From the NCBI RefSeq assembly GCF_042492175.1, contig NZ_CP170453.1, positions 248,001 through 312,000 of the forward strand: DNA of 64,000 nucleotides, given 5' to 3'. The translations under genes and the position numbers were made by a program. Below the pieces are notes generated by a model. That model searched no databases and was not told where the DNA came from. It was given only the letters and a program-made list of their open reading frames with translations. The DNA is from CAJXSN01 sp947492235. GTDB lineage: Bacteria > Pseudomonadota > Alphaproteobacteria > Sphingomonadales > Sphingomonadaceae. Positions 36,385-45,954 of this stretch are shown here, piece by piece (within the stretch, counting starts at the first letter, position 1; each line of letters opens with the position of its first letter).

Positions 36385-38676
36385 GAACCTGTTATCCTTC
36401 GGGAAGCCCGTCGGCGGCATCCGCCCTGCCCCGCCGCGCGCGACTTTCCATTGCCAGATATCGCTCTCGGTGCGGGTCCGGTCGCCCTTGCCGCCCATCG
36501 TCCAGCTAAGGCCTTCCTCCAGCACGAATGTCGTCGCATCGGACAGGCCGCCGTCACGGTAGTTCTGGAGCTTCACGCCCTGCCCGCGCGTCATCACCGG
36601 CAGCTCTTCCAGATTGAACACCACCAGTTTGCGGTTCTCGCCCACCACGGCCACATGATCGTGGCCCGCCGGGATCGGGCGCACCACCGCCAGTCTGGCG
36701 CCGTCTTTCAGGTTCACCACCTGCCGCCCTTTGCGCGTTTCGGCGAGAAGATCGGCGGTGTTGGCGGAGAAGCCCTTGCCCGTGTCGGCGGCCAGCAGAA
36801 GGCGGCCCTCTGGCTGGTGTACGATCATCGCGGAAATTTGCGCCTCGGCATCGATATCGAGCGTCGATTGCACCGGCTCGCCAAAGCCGCGCGCGCCGGG
36901 CAGCTTGTCCGCGCCCAAAGTGAAGAACCGCCCGTCGCTGGTCGCCAGCAGCAATTTGTCCGTGGTCTGGGCGTGGGCGATGAAGCCCAGTTCGTCGCCT
37001 TCCTTGAACTTGAACTCTTGTTCCAGATCGACATGGCCCTTCGCCGCGCGGATCCAGCCGCGCTTCGACAAGATCACCGTCACCGGCTCCTTCTCGATCA
37101 TCGCGTCCATGCTGAATTCCACCGCAGGCGCGGCCTCGGCAATCGTGGTGCGGCGGCGGCCCAGCTCTGTCTCCGGCCCGTATTCCTTATGCAGCGCGCG
37201 CAGGTCTTTCTTCAGCCGCGTGCGCTGGCGGGCGGGCGATCCGAGCAGCTTGTCCAGCTCATCCTTCTCCGCCAGCAGCTCGTCTTTCTCCGTGCGCAGC
37301 TGCATTTCCTCCAGCTTTCGCAAGGACCGCAGGCGCATGTTGAGGATCGCTTCGGCCTGACGATCGGTGAGCTTGAACTCCTCCATCATCACGGCCTTGG
37401 GCTCGTCCTCGGTGCGAATGATTTCGATCACCCGGTCGAGATTGAGGAAAGCGATGATATAGCCTTCGACCAGTTCCAGCCGCCGGGCGATCTGGTCCAG
37501 ACGGTGCTGGCTGCGGCGCTGCAGGATATCGATCTGGCTGCGGACCCAGTTTTCCAGCAGCTCCTTCAGCCCCATCACCATCGGCGTGCGCGTGGCATCC
37601 AGCACGTTGAGATTGAGCGAGAAGCGCGTCTCCAGATCGGTCAGCTTATAGAGCGATTCTTTCAGCAACTCCGGATCGACATTGCGGCTGCGCGGGACCA
37701 GCACCAGCCGGATCTTCTCGTCGCTTTCGTCGCGCACATCTTCCAGGATCGGCAGCTTTTTGTCGGCAATCGCCGCAGCAATCTGCTCGATCAGCTTGCC
37801 CTTGGGCACCTGATACGGAATTTCGCTGACGACCAACTGCCATTGCCCGCCGCCCAGCCGCTCGATGCCCGCCTCGCGGTCTGCCTCCTTCTCCGCTTCC
37901 TCCGCATGGAAGCGCCCGCGCACCCGGAACGCGCCGCGCCCGGTTTCGTAAGCGGCGGAGATCGACGCCGGACTGTCCACCACCAGCCCGCCGGTGGCGA
38001 AGTCCGGCCCGTGGAACAGCTCCATCAGGCGGGCGTGCTCGACATGCGGATTGTCGATCAGCTCCAGCGTCGCGTCGACCACTTCGGCGACATTGTGGCT
38101 GGGAATGTTGGTCGCCATCCCCACGGCGATCCCGCTAGCGCCATTGGCCAGCAGATTAGGGAACAGGCCGGGAAAAATCTCCGGTTCCTCATCCTCGTTA
38201 TTATAGGTCGGGATGAAATCAACCGTGCCCTGATCGAGGCCATCCATCAGGCGCAGCGCCGTCTTGGTCAGGCGGGCCTCTGTGTAGCGATACGCAGCAG
38301 CGTTATCGCCATCGATATTGCCGAAGTTACCCTGCCCCTCGACCAGCGGATACCGCAGCGAGAAATCCTGCGCGAGGCGGACCATCGCGTCATAAACGCT
38401 CGTATCGCCATGCGGGTGATACTTACCGATCACGTCGCCGACGACGCGGGCGCTCTTCTTGAACGCATCGGTCGGGTTCAGTTTTAGCTGCCGCATCGCC
38501 CACAACAGACGGCGGTGAACCGGCTTCAATCCGTCGCGCAAATCGGGCAGCGAGCGCGCCGTAATCGTGCTGAGCGCATAGACGAGATAGCGCTCCTCCA
38601 ACGCTGCATCGAAGGGCGCGTCGACAATTGCGTCGAACGGATCGGGCTCAATTATATCGGTATCATCTGCGGCCAT
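36382..38676 (-). CDS. parC: DNA topoisomerase IV subunit A
   Basis: 764 residues. The breakage-reunion domain has catalytic Tyr131 ([11 protein letters not shown]) and the helix segment [15 protein letters not shown]; residues at the quinolone hot spots are Thr92 and Asp96. Six beta-pinwheel repeats follow from about 500. With ParE it unlinks daughter chromosomes. Length and the CGKYHPHG-type context fit alphaproteobacterial ParC rather than GyrA. Its TAG stop coincides with the end of the CTCTGTG element, so the last residues (KDNRF) border the repeat. Confidence 0.95.
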   Translation of the reverse strand: MAADDTDIIEPDPFDAIVDAPFDAALEERYLVYALSTITARSLPDLRDGLKPVHRRLLWAMRQLKLNPTDAFKKSARVVGDVIGKYHPHGDTSVYDAMVRLAQDFSLRYPLVEGQGNFGNIDGDNAAAYRYTEARLTKTALRLMDGLDQGTVDFIPTYNNEDEEPEIFPGLFPNLLANGASGIAVGMATNIPSHNVAEVVDATLELIDNPHVEHARLMELFHGPDFATGGLVVDSPASISAAYETGRGAFRVRGRFHAEEAEKEADREAGIERLGGGQWQLVVSEIPYQVPKGKLIEQIAAAIADKKLPILEDVRDESDEKIRLVLVPRSRNVDPELLKESLYKLTDLETRFSLNLNVLDATRTPMVMGLKELLENWVRSQIDILQRRSQHRLDQIARRLELVEGYIIAFLNLDRVIEIIRTEDEPKAVMMEEFKLTDRQAEAILNMRLRSLRKLEEMQLRTEKDELLAEKDELDKLLGSPARQRTRLKKDLRALHKEYGPETELGRRRTTIAEAAPAVEFSMDAMIEKEPVTVILSKRGWIRAAKGHVDLEQEFKFKEGDELGFIAHAQTTDKLLLATSDGRFFTLGADKLPGARGFGEPVQSTLDIDAEAQISAMIVHQPEGRLLLAADTGKGFSANTADLLAETRKGRQVVNLKDGARLAVVRPIPAGHDHVAVVGENRKLVVFNLEELPVMTRGQGVKLQNYRDGGLSDATTFVLEEGLSWTMGGKGDRTRTESDIWQWKVARGGAGRMPPTGFPKDNRF

Positions 38677-38775
38677 GCGCTCTGCCTTATCACCGCCACG
38701 CTTCGCCTGTCAGCATGGAACACACACCTGTCCCCGTCCATTGAAGGAGTAACAACAAATCAAGGAGATACACCC

Positions 38776-39318
38776 ATGAAAAACGTACTGATCCTCGCCA
38801 CTGACGGGTTTGAGCAGTCCGAACTGATGCAGCCCAAGGCCAATCTCGAAGACGCCGGTATCAAGACCACCGTGGTGAGTCTTGAAAGCGGCGAAATCAA
38901 GGGTTGGAAGGACGGCAATTGGGGCGACAGCGTCTCGGTCGACATCACGCTCGACGAAATCGAGAACTGCGAAGGGTATGACGCGCTGCTGCTGCCGGGC
39001 GGCCAGATCAACCCCGATATTCTGCGGATGAACGACCGCGCGGTCGCGCTAGTCAAGAATTTCGACATGGCGGGCAAGCCGATTGCCGCCATCTGCCACG
39101 CACCGTGGCTGCTGGTCGAGGCCGACATCGTGAACGGCAAGACCGTCACCAGCTGGCCCTCGCTCCGCACGGACTTGAAGAATGCGGGCGGAAATGTGGT
39201 CGACTCGGAAGTCGCGCAGGACGGGAATCTGATCACCAGCCGCAATCCGGACGACATTCCGGCCTTCTCCGATGCCCTGATCGCGCAGGTGCAGGAGCGC
39301 GTGCCCGAGAACGCCTAA
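38776..39318 (+). CDS. DJ-1/PfpI family type 1 glutamine amidotransferase-like protein
   Basis: 180 residues from the ATG at 38776, with an excellent AAGGAG ribosome site. Nucleophile Cys in AAICHAPWLL (about 116) with the following His, and the acidic residue near the start (ATDGFEQSEL, Glu14), match the PfpI/YhbO-type deglycase or protease group. A likely stress-protection role (glyoxal-modified protein or nucleotide repair) is a family inference. A terminator follows. Confidence 0.92.
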   Translation: MKNVLILATDGFEQSELMQPKANLEDAGIKTTVVSLESGEIKGWKDGNWGDSVSVDITLDEIENCEGYDALLLPGGQINPDILRMNDRAVALVKNFDMAGKPIAAICHAPWLLVEADIVNGKTVTSWPSLRTDLKNAGGNVVDSEVAQDGNLITSRNPDDIPAFSDALIAQVQERVPENA

Positions 39319-39341
39319 CCCTCTAAAATATAGCCTAAAAA

Positions 39342-39377
39342 GGGGCCTCGCCGCGACAGCTGGCGGGGCCCTATTTT
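39342..39377 (+). terminator. Rho-independent terminator after the PfpI gene
   Basis: Arms 39342-39352 and 39362-39372 pair over 11 positions (two G-T wobbles) with a 9-base loop, followed by ATTTTG. A-rich sequence precedes it, so it may work in both directions. Confidence 0.75.
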
Positions 39378-39385
39378 GTGCCCTC

Positions 39386-39415
39386 TTGCTATCTCGTCTG
39401 AAATGTGGCCATAAT
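39386..39415 (+). promoter_or_regulatory. Possible sigma-70 promoter for the DUF4349 gene
   Basis: TTGCTA (39386-39391) and CATAAT (39410-39415) are spaced by 18 bases, 31 bases before the start codon at 39447, directly after a terminator. Confidence 0.4.
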
Positions 39416-39446
39416 GTGTCATAAATAAGGCAAGAAAGAGGCAAGG

Positions 39447-40364
39447 ATGATGACTGGCGTACAATCAGGAACATGGATGAAGCTGGCAGCGGCGACTTCG
39501 CTGCTGGCATTGGCGGCCTGCAACGAGGCTGGCGACTATGCGGCGGATGAAGCCACCGAAGCGTCGGTCGATATGGCTGCGGAGAGCGTGATGCAGGCGG
39601 ATATGGCCGAAGCCGAAAGCGCGGGACCCGAAAGCGCACTGCCCCCTCTGGCCGAGATACCGACCAGCCTCCCGCAGCTCGCTTACACTTATGACTACAA
39701 CTGGCGGCTGGCCGCGCCCGAAATTGGCCCGCTGCAGCGCCGCCATGCAAGCCTTTGCGAACAGCAAGGCCCGGCCAGCTGCCAGATCCTGGGCATGACC
39801 AAAACGGGCGAAGAAGCCGACGATGTGCGCGGCGAATTGCAGATGGCGGTGGCCAGCAAGCAGGCTCGTGCGTTCGGCGCTCTGCTGGAAGACGAGGCAG
39901 AGGACGCAGGCGCAGAGCAAGTTTCCGCCGAAATCCGGTCCGAAGAACTGAGCAAGCAGATCGTCGATACGCAGGCACGGGTGGATGCCCGCACGCAATT
40001 GCGCGACCGGTTGATGGATGTGCTGAAAACGCGGAGGGGCACCGTTGAGGAACTGGTGCAGGCCGAACGCAGCGTCGCGCAGGTGAACCAAGAGATCGAT
40101 CAGGCGCAAAGCTGGTTGAAAGAAATGGAAGGCCGTGTTGCCTATAGCCGGGTGACAGTGCGGTACGAGACAGGTGCGCCGGTCACGAACGACTTCCTGA
40201 AACCGGTCGCGGGCGCGCTGGGTTCGCTCGGTTCCATTCTCGGCTGGGTGGTAGCAATACTGATCGTGCTGGGTGCAATCATTGCACCTATTGCGGGCAT
40301 CGTCTGGGCAGGACGGCGGATCAACCGCGGGTTTGCGAGGAAGGTGGTCGCTTCTGGCGAGTAA
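39447..40364 (+). CDS. DUF4349 lipoprotein with C-terminal membrane helix
   Basis: 305 residues. Lipoprotein signal ending ALAAC (Cys25), an acidic linker, then the DUF4349 body. Its long helical hairpin (about 160-235, EIRSEELSKQIVDTQARVDARTQLRDRLM...) resembles a coiled coil, and a hydrophobic helix lies near 265-290. Some members are annotated as anti-sigma-like or envelope proteins, but the function is unknown. The A/E-rich linker after Cys25 is long (about 40 residues). Confidence 0.85.
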   Translation: MMTGVQSGTWMKLAAATSLLALAACNEAGDYAADEATEASVDMAAESVMQADMAEAESAGPESALPPLAEIPTSLPQLAYTYDYNWRLAAPEIGPLQRRHASLCEQQGPASCQILGMTKTGEEADDVRGELQMAVASKQARAFGALLEDEAEDAGAEQVSAEIRSEELSKQIVDTQARVDARTQLRDRLMDVLKTRRGTVEELVQAERSVAQVNQEIDQAQSWLKEMEGRVAYSRVTVRYETGAPVTNDFLKPVAGALGSLGSILGWVVAILIVLGAIIAPIAGIVWAGRRINRGFARKVVASGE

Positions 40365-40381
40365 CTGCGGCCCCCTAACCC

Positions 40382-40459
40382 CGTCATTCCCGCGCAGGCG
40401 GGAACCTAGGATGGCGTAGTACTTCGCTGCTCTGGGTCCCCGCTTTCGCGGGGATGACG
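40382..40459. repeat. REP-like palindromic repeat, GTCATCCCCGCG type, copy 2
   Basis: 78 bp, bounded by CGTCATTCCCGCG and CGGGGATGACG and inverted relative to copy 1 (27109-27188). The two copies share both ends and a GGGACCCAGAGCA block. It lies between convergent genes, a usual place for such repeats. Confidence 0.85.
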
Positions 40460-40474
40460 GAGGGATGGGTGTGA

Positions 40475-41392
40475 CTATTCAGCCGGCAGCCCGACAATCG
40501 CTATCCGCCTGCCGTCCGGGCTCACCGCAATGCGGGCTGCCGATGCGATGCCGTGCTGGGCAAGGTCGGCAATCTCGTCCCAGCCATCGCCGCCCTCGCG
40601 CCAGCGATGCAGCTTCCCGTCCTCGATTTGCAGGATCGCGCCATCGAGCGACCAGGTGTAATTGGCATTCGCGCCGACAATCGGCGTTAGCGGGCGGATC
40701 GCCCTCGTTTCGGGGTCGAACGCCTTAATCCACACTTCCTCGTTGGTCTGACGGTGGACGAAGCTGATCATGTCGGTGCCCGGTATCACCATCGGCGTCG
40801 CAGGCACGGCGTGCCCGCTGATAAAGTGATATGCGGGCTTATCGGCATGGGTCAGCGCAACGCTAAATCCATAGCGCGACCAGAACAGAATATCGCCGGT
40901 CGCGTGGTTGCGCGCGAAATAGCCGACCGGCTCGGTCACGCCGGCGGCCTCCAGCGACCATTGCGGCGCATCGGGAGTGCTGCGATCGAGATGCCAGATC
41001 GAGTTGTTCCGCTCGAACACCATCGAGATCGTCCGGTTGTCCGGCGATGGCGTAGGCGAGAATTCGGATTCCGGCGTTCGCGTAATCTGCGTGTGGGTGC
41101 CTCTCGCAATATCATATTCCCAAATATCAGTCTGCGTCCCGTCATCGCGGGAATAGAGGAAGGTGGCGCTGTCTTTCGTGAAAAAAGGCTGGTTGTCATA
41201 GCCTGCGCGGCTGGTGACATTGGCCCCATCCGACAGCGCATTCGCGTCCGCCTCTGCATCATAATCGAACAGGAAAATCTCGGTCTCGGGGAAAGCCGGT
41301 GACGGCGCGTCTTCAGCGGCTTCCTGCGCGTGCGCGGCTCCTGACAGCAACAGGCTGGCGCAAAGGGCATGGATCGAATGGCTTAGCGGCAT
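40475..41392 (-). CDS. Exported PD40/TolB-like beta-propeller protein
   Basis: 305 residues from the ATG at 41392, with GGGGAG upstream and a signal peptide ending GAAHAQ at 23. Repeated WD40-like PD40 units are visible (DSATFLYSRDDGTQTDIWEYD, SPTPSPDNRTISMVF, IAVSPDGRRIAIVG), so it probably folds as a beta-propeller in the periplasm. No catalytic motif is seen; a binding or scaffold role is likely. Confidence 0.82.
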   Translation of the reverse strand: MPLSHSIHALCASLLLSGAAHAQEAAEDAPSPAFPETEIFLFDYDAEADANALSDGANVTSRAGYDNQPFFTKDSATFLYSRDDGTQTDIWEYDIARGTHTQITRTPESEFSPTPSPDNRTISMVFERNNSIWHLDRSTPDAPQWSLEAAGVTEPVGYFARNHATGDILFWSRYGFSVALTHADKPAYHFISGHAVPATPMVIPGTDMISFVHRQTNEEVWIKAFDPETRAIRPLTPIVGANANYTWSLDGAILQIEDGKLHRWREGGDGWDEIADLAQHGIASAARIAVSPDGRRIAIVGLPAE

Positions 41393-41456
41393 TGTGGTCT
41401 CCCCGGTTTTTGACATCCTAGCGCATGGTGCGCGCGGGTCCACTCACCCGCCCGGC

Positions 41457-42218
<762 letters not shown>

Positions 42219-42257
42219 GGCGCGCAGATAAGGCGCAACCGTCCCTTTGGAAAGCGG

Positions 42258-42587
42258 TTACCCCCCGCTCATGTCCCGCGCCTCGGCGGGGATGGCGACG
42301 GTCAGGCCGTCGAGCGCCTCAGTCAGCACGATCTGGCAGGCAAGACGGCTGGTCGGGCGCACGCCGTAGGCGAGGTCGAGCATGTCTTCCTCGTCCTCGC
42401 TTGCTTCGGGCAGTGCGGCGAACCAGTCACGCTCCATCACCACATGACAGGTGGAGCACGCCATCTGGCCCTCGCACGTGCCCTCCAGCGGCATACCAAC
42501 CCCTTGCGCGACGGCGAGCAAGACATCGTTCTCGGACGCTTCTGCCTCTACAACCGTACCCTGAGCTGTCTCGAACCGGATCTTCAT
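42258..42587 (-). CDS. Adrenodoxin-type 2Fe-2S ferredoxin
   Basis: 109 residues. The cluster ligands are C38-x5-C44-x2-C47 and C84, the spacing of ISC-type or adrenodoxin-like ferredoxins. It carries electrons in the cytoplasm. The ATG overlaps the stop of the cysteine desulfurase gene (ATGA), so the pair is made together, consistent with iron-sulfur assembly. Confidence 0.93.
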   Translation of the reverse strand: MKIRFETAQGTVVEAEASENDVLLAVAQGVGMPLEGTCEGQMACSTCHVVMERDWFAALPEASEDEEDMLDLAYGVRPTSRLACQIVLTEALDGLTVAIPAEARDMSGG

Positions 42588-43657
42588 AGCTGCTCCGCTG
42601 CCGCTGCATTGATCGCCTGTGCTGCTGTCTCGATATCGTCCATTGTGGTGTAGCGGCCAAAGCCGAGGCGAATAGTGCTTTTCGCCTGATTGTCGGACAG
42701 GCCGAGCGCTTTGAGCACATGGCTGGGCCGCCCCGATCCGCTGGCGCAGGCGGAACCGGCGCTGAACATGATCTGGCGGCAATCGCTCATCAGGCGGCCC
42801 ACATCCACGCCTTTGCGGCGGAGGCTCAGATTGCCGAGATAGCGCGCATCCTCGCTGCCATTGACCTCCCAGTCGCAGAACAATTCGCGCGCGCGGAGCC
42901 ACAGCTGCGCCACATGGTCCGCGTCCGCCGCCATCTGTTCCTTCGCCAGCATCGCCGCTGCACCCATCCCGGCGATCAGTGCGGGGCTGAGCGTGCCTGC
43001 GCGCAGACCGTTTTCCTGACCTCCGCCGGTCTGTACTTCCTCCAGGTCCAGCCCGTTCCTGATCCACAAAGCGCCAACACCCTTGGGCCCGTGAAATTTG
43101 TGAGCGCTGATGGCGATCATGTCGGCGGCGGTGACTTCCATCTTGCCATAGGCCTGCACTGCGTCGCACAGATAAAGCGCGTTCGCTTCCTTCGCCTTGC
43201 GGTGCCAGTCGATGGTCGGCTGGATGGTGCCGATCTCGTTATTGACCTGCATCACCGCGACCAGCCGCGTGTCGGCGGGCAAGTCCTGCTTCGTGTTGCA
43301 CTGGCCGTCTTTCGCGACATTCAGCTCGTGGCATTTGCCGACATGGCGCGCGGTGTCGAGCACGGCGGCATGTTCCAGCGCAGAGACGGAGACCGTGCCG
43401 CCCTTCCCGCTGCCCCGGATGGCCAGATTGATCGCCTCGGTCGCGCCGCTGGTAAAGATCACCGTGCCGCCGGGCGGGAACAGCGCCGCCACCCGGTCCC
43501 GCGCCAGCTCTATCGCAGCGGCAGCCTGACGGCCCATCTTGTGCGGGGAATGCGGATTGCCAAAGCCCAGCCCGTCCGGCCCGTCCAGCCAGCGCAACAT
43601 GGCATCGCGGGCCTCTGGCGCGAGCGGGGTGGTGGCTTGGTAGTCGAGATAGATCAT
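42584..43657 (-). CDS. Cysteine desulfurase (IscS/NifS family)
   Basis: 357 residues, starting MIYLDYQATTPLAPEARDAM. PLP lysine is Lys187 (SAHKFHGPKG) and the persulfide cysteine is Cys304 in the mobile loop SAGSACASGSGRPSHVL. It is about 45 residues shorter than E. coli IscS but complete in motifs. It provides sulfur for Fe-S clusters and thiolation. It is locked by ATGA overlaps to a zinc-ribbon gene upstream and a ferredoxin gene downstream. Confidence 0.93.
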   Translation of the reverse strand: MIYLDYQATTPLAPEARDAMLRWLDGPDGLGFGNPHSPHKMGRQAAAAIELARDRVAALFPPGGTVIFTSGATEAINLAIRGSGKGGTVSVSALEHAAVLDTARHVGKCHELNVAKDGQCNTKQDLPADTRLVAVMQVNNEIGTIQPTIDWHRKAKEANALYLCDAVQAYGKMEVTAADMIAISAHKFHGPKGVGALWIRNGLDLEEVQTGGGQENGLRAGTLSPALIAGMGAAAMLAKEQMAADADHVAQLWLRARELFCDWEVNGSEDARYLGNLSLRRKGVDVGRLMSDCRQIMFSAGSACASGSGRPSHVLKALGLSDNQAKSTIRLGFGRYTTMDDIETAAQAINAAAAEQL

Positions 43658-43911
43658 GACTGCTCAACCATGGGATTGTGGCAATGGGGACATTTCTGGA
43701 GCGTCTTTGCGCCTCGAAAATGCGTAGCGATCCGATGATCATGGACGCTGAGCCCACATGACTTACAGCGCAAGGTAAAGACGGGATAAGAAATGACAGC
43801 GGTGACTATTGCGAAGCTCCAACCTGAGCGAAAGAGAAGATATTCGACCAGTGGAAGCAAAGACAGCAGGGACCCGGCCCACAAATAGCATTCCCAAAAT
43901 TTCTGATTCAT
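43654..43911 (-). CDS. Small membrane protein with a C-terminal zinc ribbon, unknown
   Basis: 85 residues. One or two hydrophobic segments (about 10-45) are followed by CKSC (49-52) and CPHC (74-77), two CxxC knuckles that should bind one zinc. His residues lie between them. ATGA overlaps join it on both sides to cysteine desulfurase genes, which argues it is real and works with them, perhaps placing sulfur transfer at the membrane. The family is not recognised. Confidence 0.75.
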   Translation of the reverse strand: MNQKFWECYLWAGSLLSLLPLVEYLLFRSGWSFAIVTAVISYPVFTLRCKSCGLSVHDHRIATHFRGAKTLQKCPHCHNPMVEQS

Positions 43912-44903
43912 TGCTTCACCAACTCAAGCCATACCTCGCAAAAGCGTTCCACTTCTTCGCGCGTGGTGTTCCAGCCGAAGCTGACGCGGATCGCCTTTTC
44001 GGCCACCTTTGAATCCAGCGCCATTGCTTCCAAAACATGGCTGCCCTTCATCGTGCCGCTGGAACATGCACTGCCTTGGCTGACCGCGATGCCCGCCATG
44101 TCGAAACGCATCAATTGCGCGCTGCCGGACATTTTCGGCATGGCGATGGTGGCGATATACGGCGTGGGGTCGGCCAGCATGTCATCCAGCCAAACGCCGC
44201 CCGCCTCCCGTACATCCGCCGCGAAGCCCTCTAACGGGGCCAGAGTATCGGCGGCGACAAAGCCGTCACTGCACGCCTCCAGCGCAGCCGCCATCCCCAG
44301 CACGCCGGGCAGGTTCTCGGTCCCGCGCCGATAGCCGCGCTCCTGCCCGCCATCGGGCGCAAGCATCGCCAAGTCGCGCACCAGCAAAGCGCCCACCCCG
44401 ATCGGCCCGCCGAATTTGTGGGCCGAGATGATGGCCATGTCCGCTTGCGGAGGCAGAGCGAATTTGCCTGCACTCTGTGCGCAATCGACGATCATCAGGC
44501 CATCCTGCGCGTGAACCAGCCCGGCAATCGCCGCGATGTCCATCCGGTTGCCGGTTTCGGAGTTGATGTGCTGGACCGCGACCACGGGCTTCTCGCGCAC
44601 GACCGCCTCGGCAAAGGCGTCCATATCTAGCGCGCCATTGGGCCGTACCGGCAGACGTTCCGCTTCGGGGGCAGCCTTCAGCACCGCATCATGCTCCGCT
44701 GCACCGACCAGCCGGGCGCCCCCCTGCGCCCTGCCCATAGCCAGCGCCGCTGCCTCGCTCGCACCGCTGGTGAAGATCACTTCGCCCTCCCAGCCCAGCG
44801 CCGCCTTCATCCGCGTCCGCGCATCCTCCAGCGCGTTCCTCGCCTTGCGCCCCTCGGCGTGCGGGCTGGACGGGTTGGCCCACAGCGCAAGGCCTTCCTC
44901 CAT
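43908..44903 (-). CDS. Second cysteine desulfurase; conserved N-terminus lies upstream of the first usual start codon
   Basis: From the ATG at 44903 the product is 331 residues with PLP Lys in SAHKFGGPIGVG and the catalytic Cys loop SQGSACSSGTMKGSHVL. The same frame upstream encodes RIYLDHAATTPLRPEARAA, the family's usual start, back to about 44960. But between the frame's TAA (45003-45005) and 44903 there is no ATG, GTG or TTG. Either an unusual start (ATC at 44957 or 44987) is used or the protein is N-terminally cut. It is coupled by ATGA to the zinc-ribbon gene. Confidence 0.8.
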   Translation of the reverse strand: MEEGLALWANPSSPHAEGRKARNALEDARTRMKAALGWEGEVIFTSGASEAAALAMGRAQGGARLVGAAEHDAVLKAAPEAERLPVRPNGALDMDAFAEAVVREKPVVAVQHINSETGNRMDIAAIAGLVHAQDGLMIVDCAQSAGKFALPPQADMAIISAHKFGGPIGVGALLVRDLAMLAPDGGQERGYRRGTENLPGVLGMAAALEACSDGFVAADTLAPLEGFAADVREAGGVWLDDMLADPTPYIATIAMPKMSGSAQLMRFDMAGIAVSQGSACSSGTMKGSHVLEAMALDSKVAEKAIRVSFGWNTTREEVERFCEVWLELVKQ

Positions 44904-45094
44904 CGCCGCACGCGCTTCGGGCCGCAGCGGCGTGGTGGCGGCGTGATCGAGATAGATGCGGCCGGAAGAAGCGACGGGCTGGCTGATGGAGACTTCCGAT
45001 AGTTAGCGTGATTGCGATTTCGCAGTTGCGCCTTATATAGCCGCCACAACCAGCGTGTCAGCAAGGCACGCCTTTAACCCCAGGTACAGCGCAC

Positions 45095-45751
45095 ATGCCA
45101 TCTGTCATTTTCCCCGGCCCCGAAGGCCGTCTCGAAGGTCGTTTCTCTCCTCCGCCGCGCCCGCGCGCGCCCGTCGCGATGATTCTGCACCCGCACCCCG
45201 AGGGCGGCGGCACGATGAACGAGCAGATCACGCAGCGTCTCTACAAGACCTTCGTCAATCGCGGCTTTGCGACCTTGCGGTTCAATTTCCGCGGGGTCGG
45301 GCGCAGTCAGGGCAGCTTCGATAACGGCGTCGGCGAATTGTCCGATGCCGCCGCCGCACTCGATTGGGTCCAGTCGATCCATGAAGAAGCGCAGGTCACT
45401 TGGGTCGCGGGCGTTAGCTTTGGCGCGCTGATCGGAATGCAGCTGCTGATGCGCCGCCCCGAAGTGCGCGGCTTCCTGTCGATCGGCGCGCCCGCCAGCA
45501 TGTATGACTTCTCTTTCCTCGCGCCCTGCCCTGCCAGCGGCATCTTCATTCACGGCGCGCAGGACACGGTTGTGCCGCCGCCTGCCGTGGGCAAGCTGGT
45601 GGAGAAACTGCGTACGCAGAAGCACATCACGATCCATCACGAAGAAATCCCCCGCGCGAACCATTTCTTCGAGAACGAGCAGGCCGAAATGATGGCTTCG
45701 GTCGACAATTATCTCGATTTCCGGCTCGACCCGTCCTGCCCGATCAAGTGA
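45095..45751 (+). CDS. Alpha/beta hydrolase, small (YbaC/dienelactone-like)
   Basis: 218 residues. The oxyanion segment LHPHPEGGGTMN (31 onward) and nucleophile elbow GVSFGA (Ser108) are clear. Asp is likely in HGAQDTVVPP and His in RANHFFENE. This is the compact serine hydrolase type with the HPHP motif common in alphaproteobacteria; substrate unknown. A strong terminator follows. Confidence 0.9.
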   Translation: MPSVIFPGPEGRLEGRFSPPPRPRAPVAMILHPHPEGGGTMNEQITQRLYKTFVNRGFATLRFNFRGVGRSQGSFDNGVGELSDAAAALDWVQSIHEEAQVTWVAGVSFGALIGMQLLMRRPEVRGFLSIGAPASMYDFSFLAPCPASGIFIHGAQDTVVPPPAVGKLVEKLRTQKHITIHHEEIPRANHFFENEQAEMMASVDNYLDFRLDPSCPIK

Positions 45752-45788
45752 TCGGCGCGCAGCCCGCGCCCGCCTGAATTTGAACGGT

Positions 45789-45814
45789 AAAACGGCTCCT
45801 TCGGGGGCCGTTTT
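45789..45814. terminator. Rho-independent terminator with TTCG tetraloop
   Basis: The 11-bp stem (AAAACGGCTCC / GGGGCCGTTTT, one wobble) closes a TTCG loop and ends in a T-run. The A-run on the other side makes it potentially bidirectional. It ends the hydrolase gene. Confidence 0.92.
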
Positions 45815-45884
45815 GCTATGCGGGAAAGGCATCGGATTTCGTAAGGTTCGGAATTGAAACGCAAATTCCCTTGCCTCATGAATG

Positions 45885-45900
45885 TAATGTTGTAACATTA
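45885..45900. promoter_or_regulatory. Zur-like operator palindrome before tonB
   Basis: TAATGTTGTAACATTA is a perfect 7+7 palindrome around GT, extended by G at 45884. It resembles the alphaproteobacterial Zur (zinc uptake repressor) box as I remember it, and lies 54 bases before the tonB start codon. Confidence 0.5.
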
Positions 45901-45954
45901 TGCTCTCCAGCAGCACCTCCAAAAGTTGGGCTGCGGCCAATCAGGGAGAGAAAC

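Noticed and set aside
38380..38406. Thr92/Asp96 in ParC as evolved quinolone resistance
   Set aside because: These residues are plausible natural variants for alphaproteobacterial ParC; sequence alone does not show acquired resistance.
36283..38487. A 734-codon plus-strand frame opposite parC
   Set aside because: It is the mirror of the conserved parC frame and starts in the repeat element; no motif is visible.
44807..45064. A frameshift joining the upstream frame to the second cysteine desulfurase
   Set aside because: The conserved N-terminus is in the same frame as the rest of the enzyme, so no frameshift is needed; only the start codon is missing.
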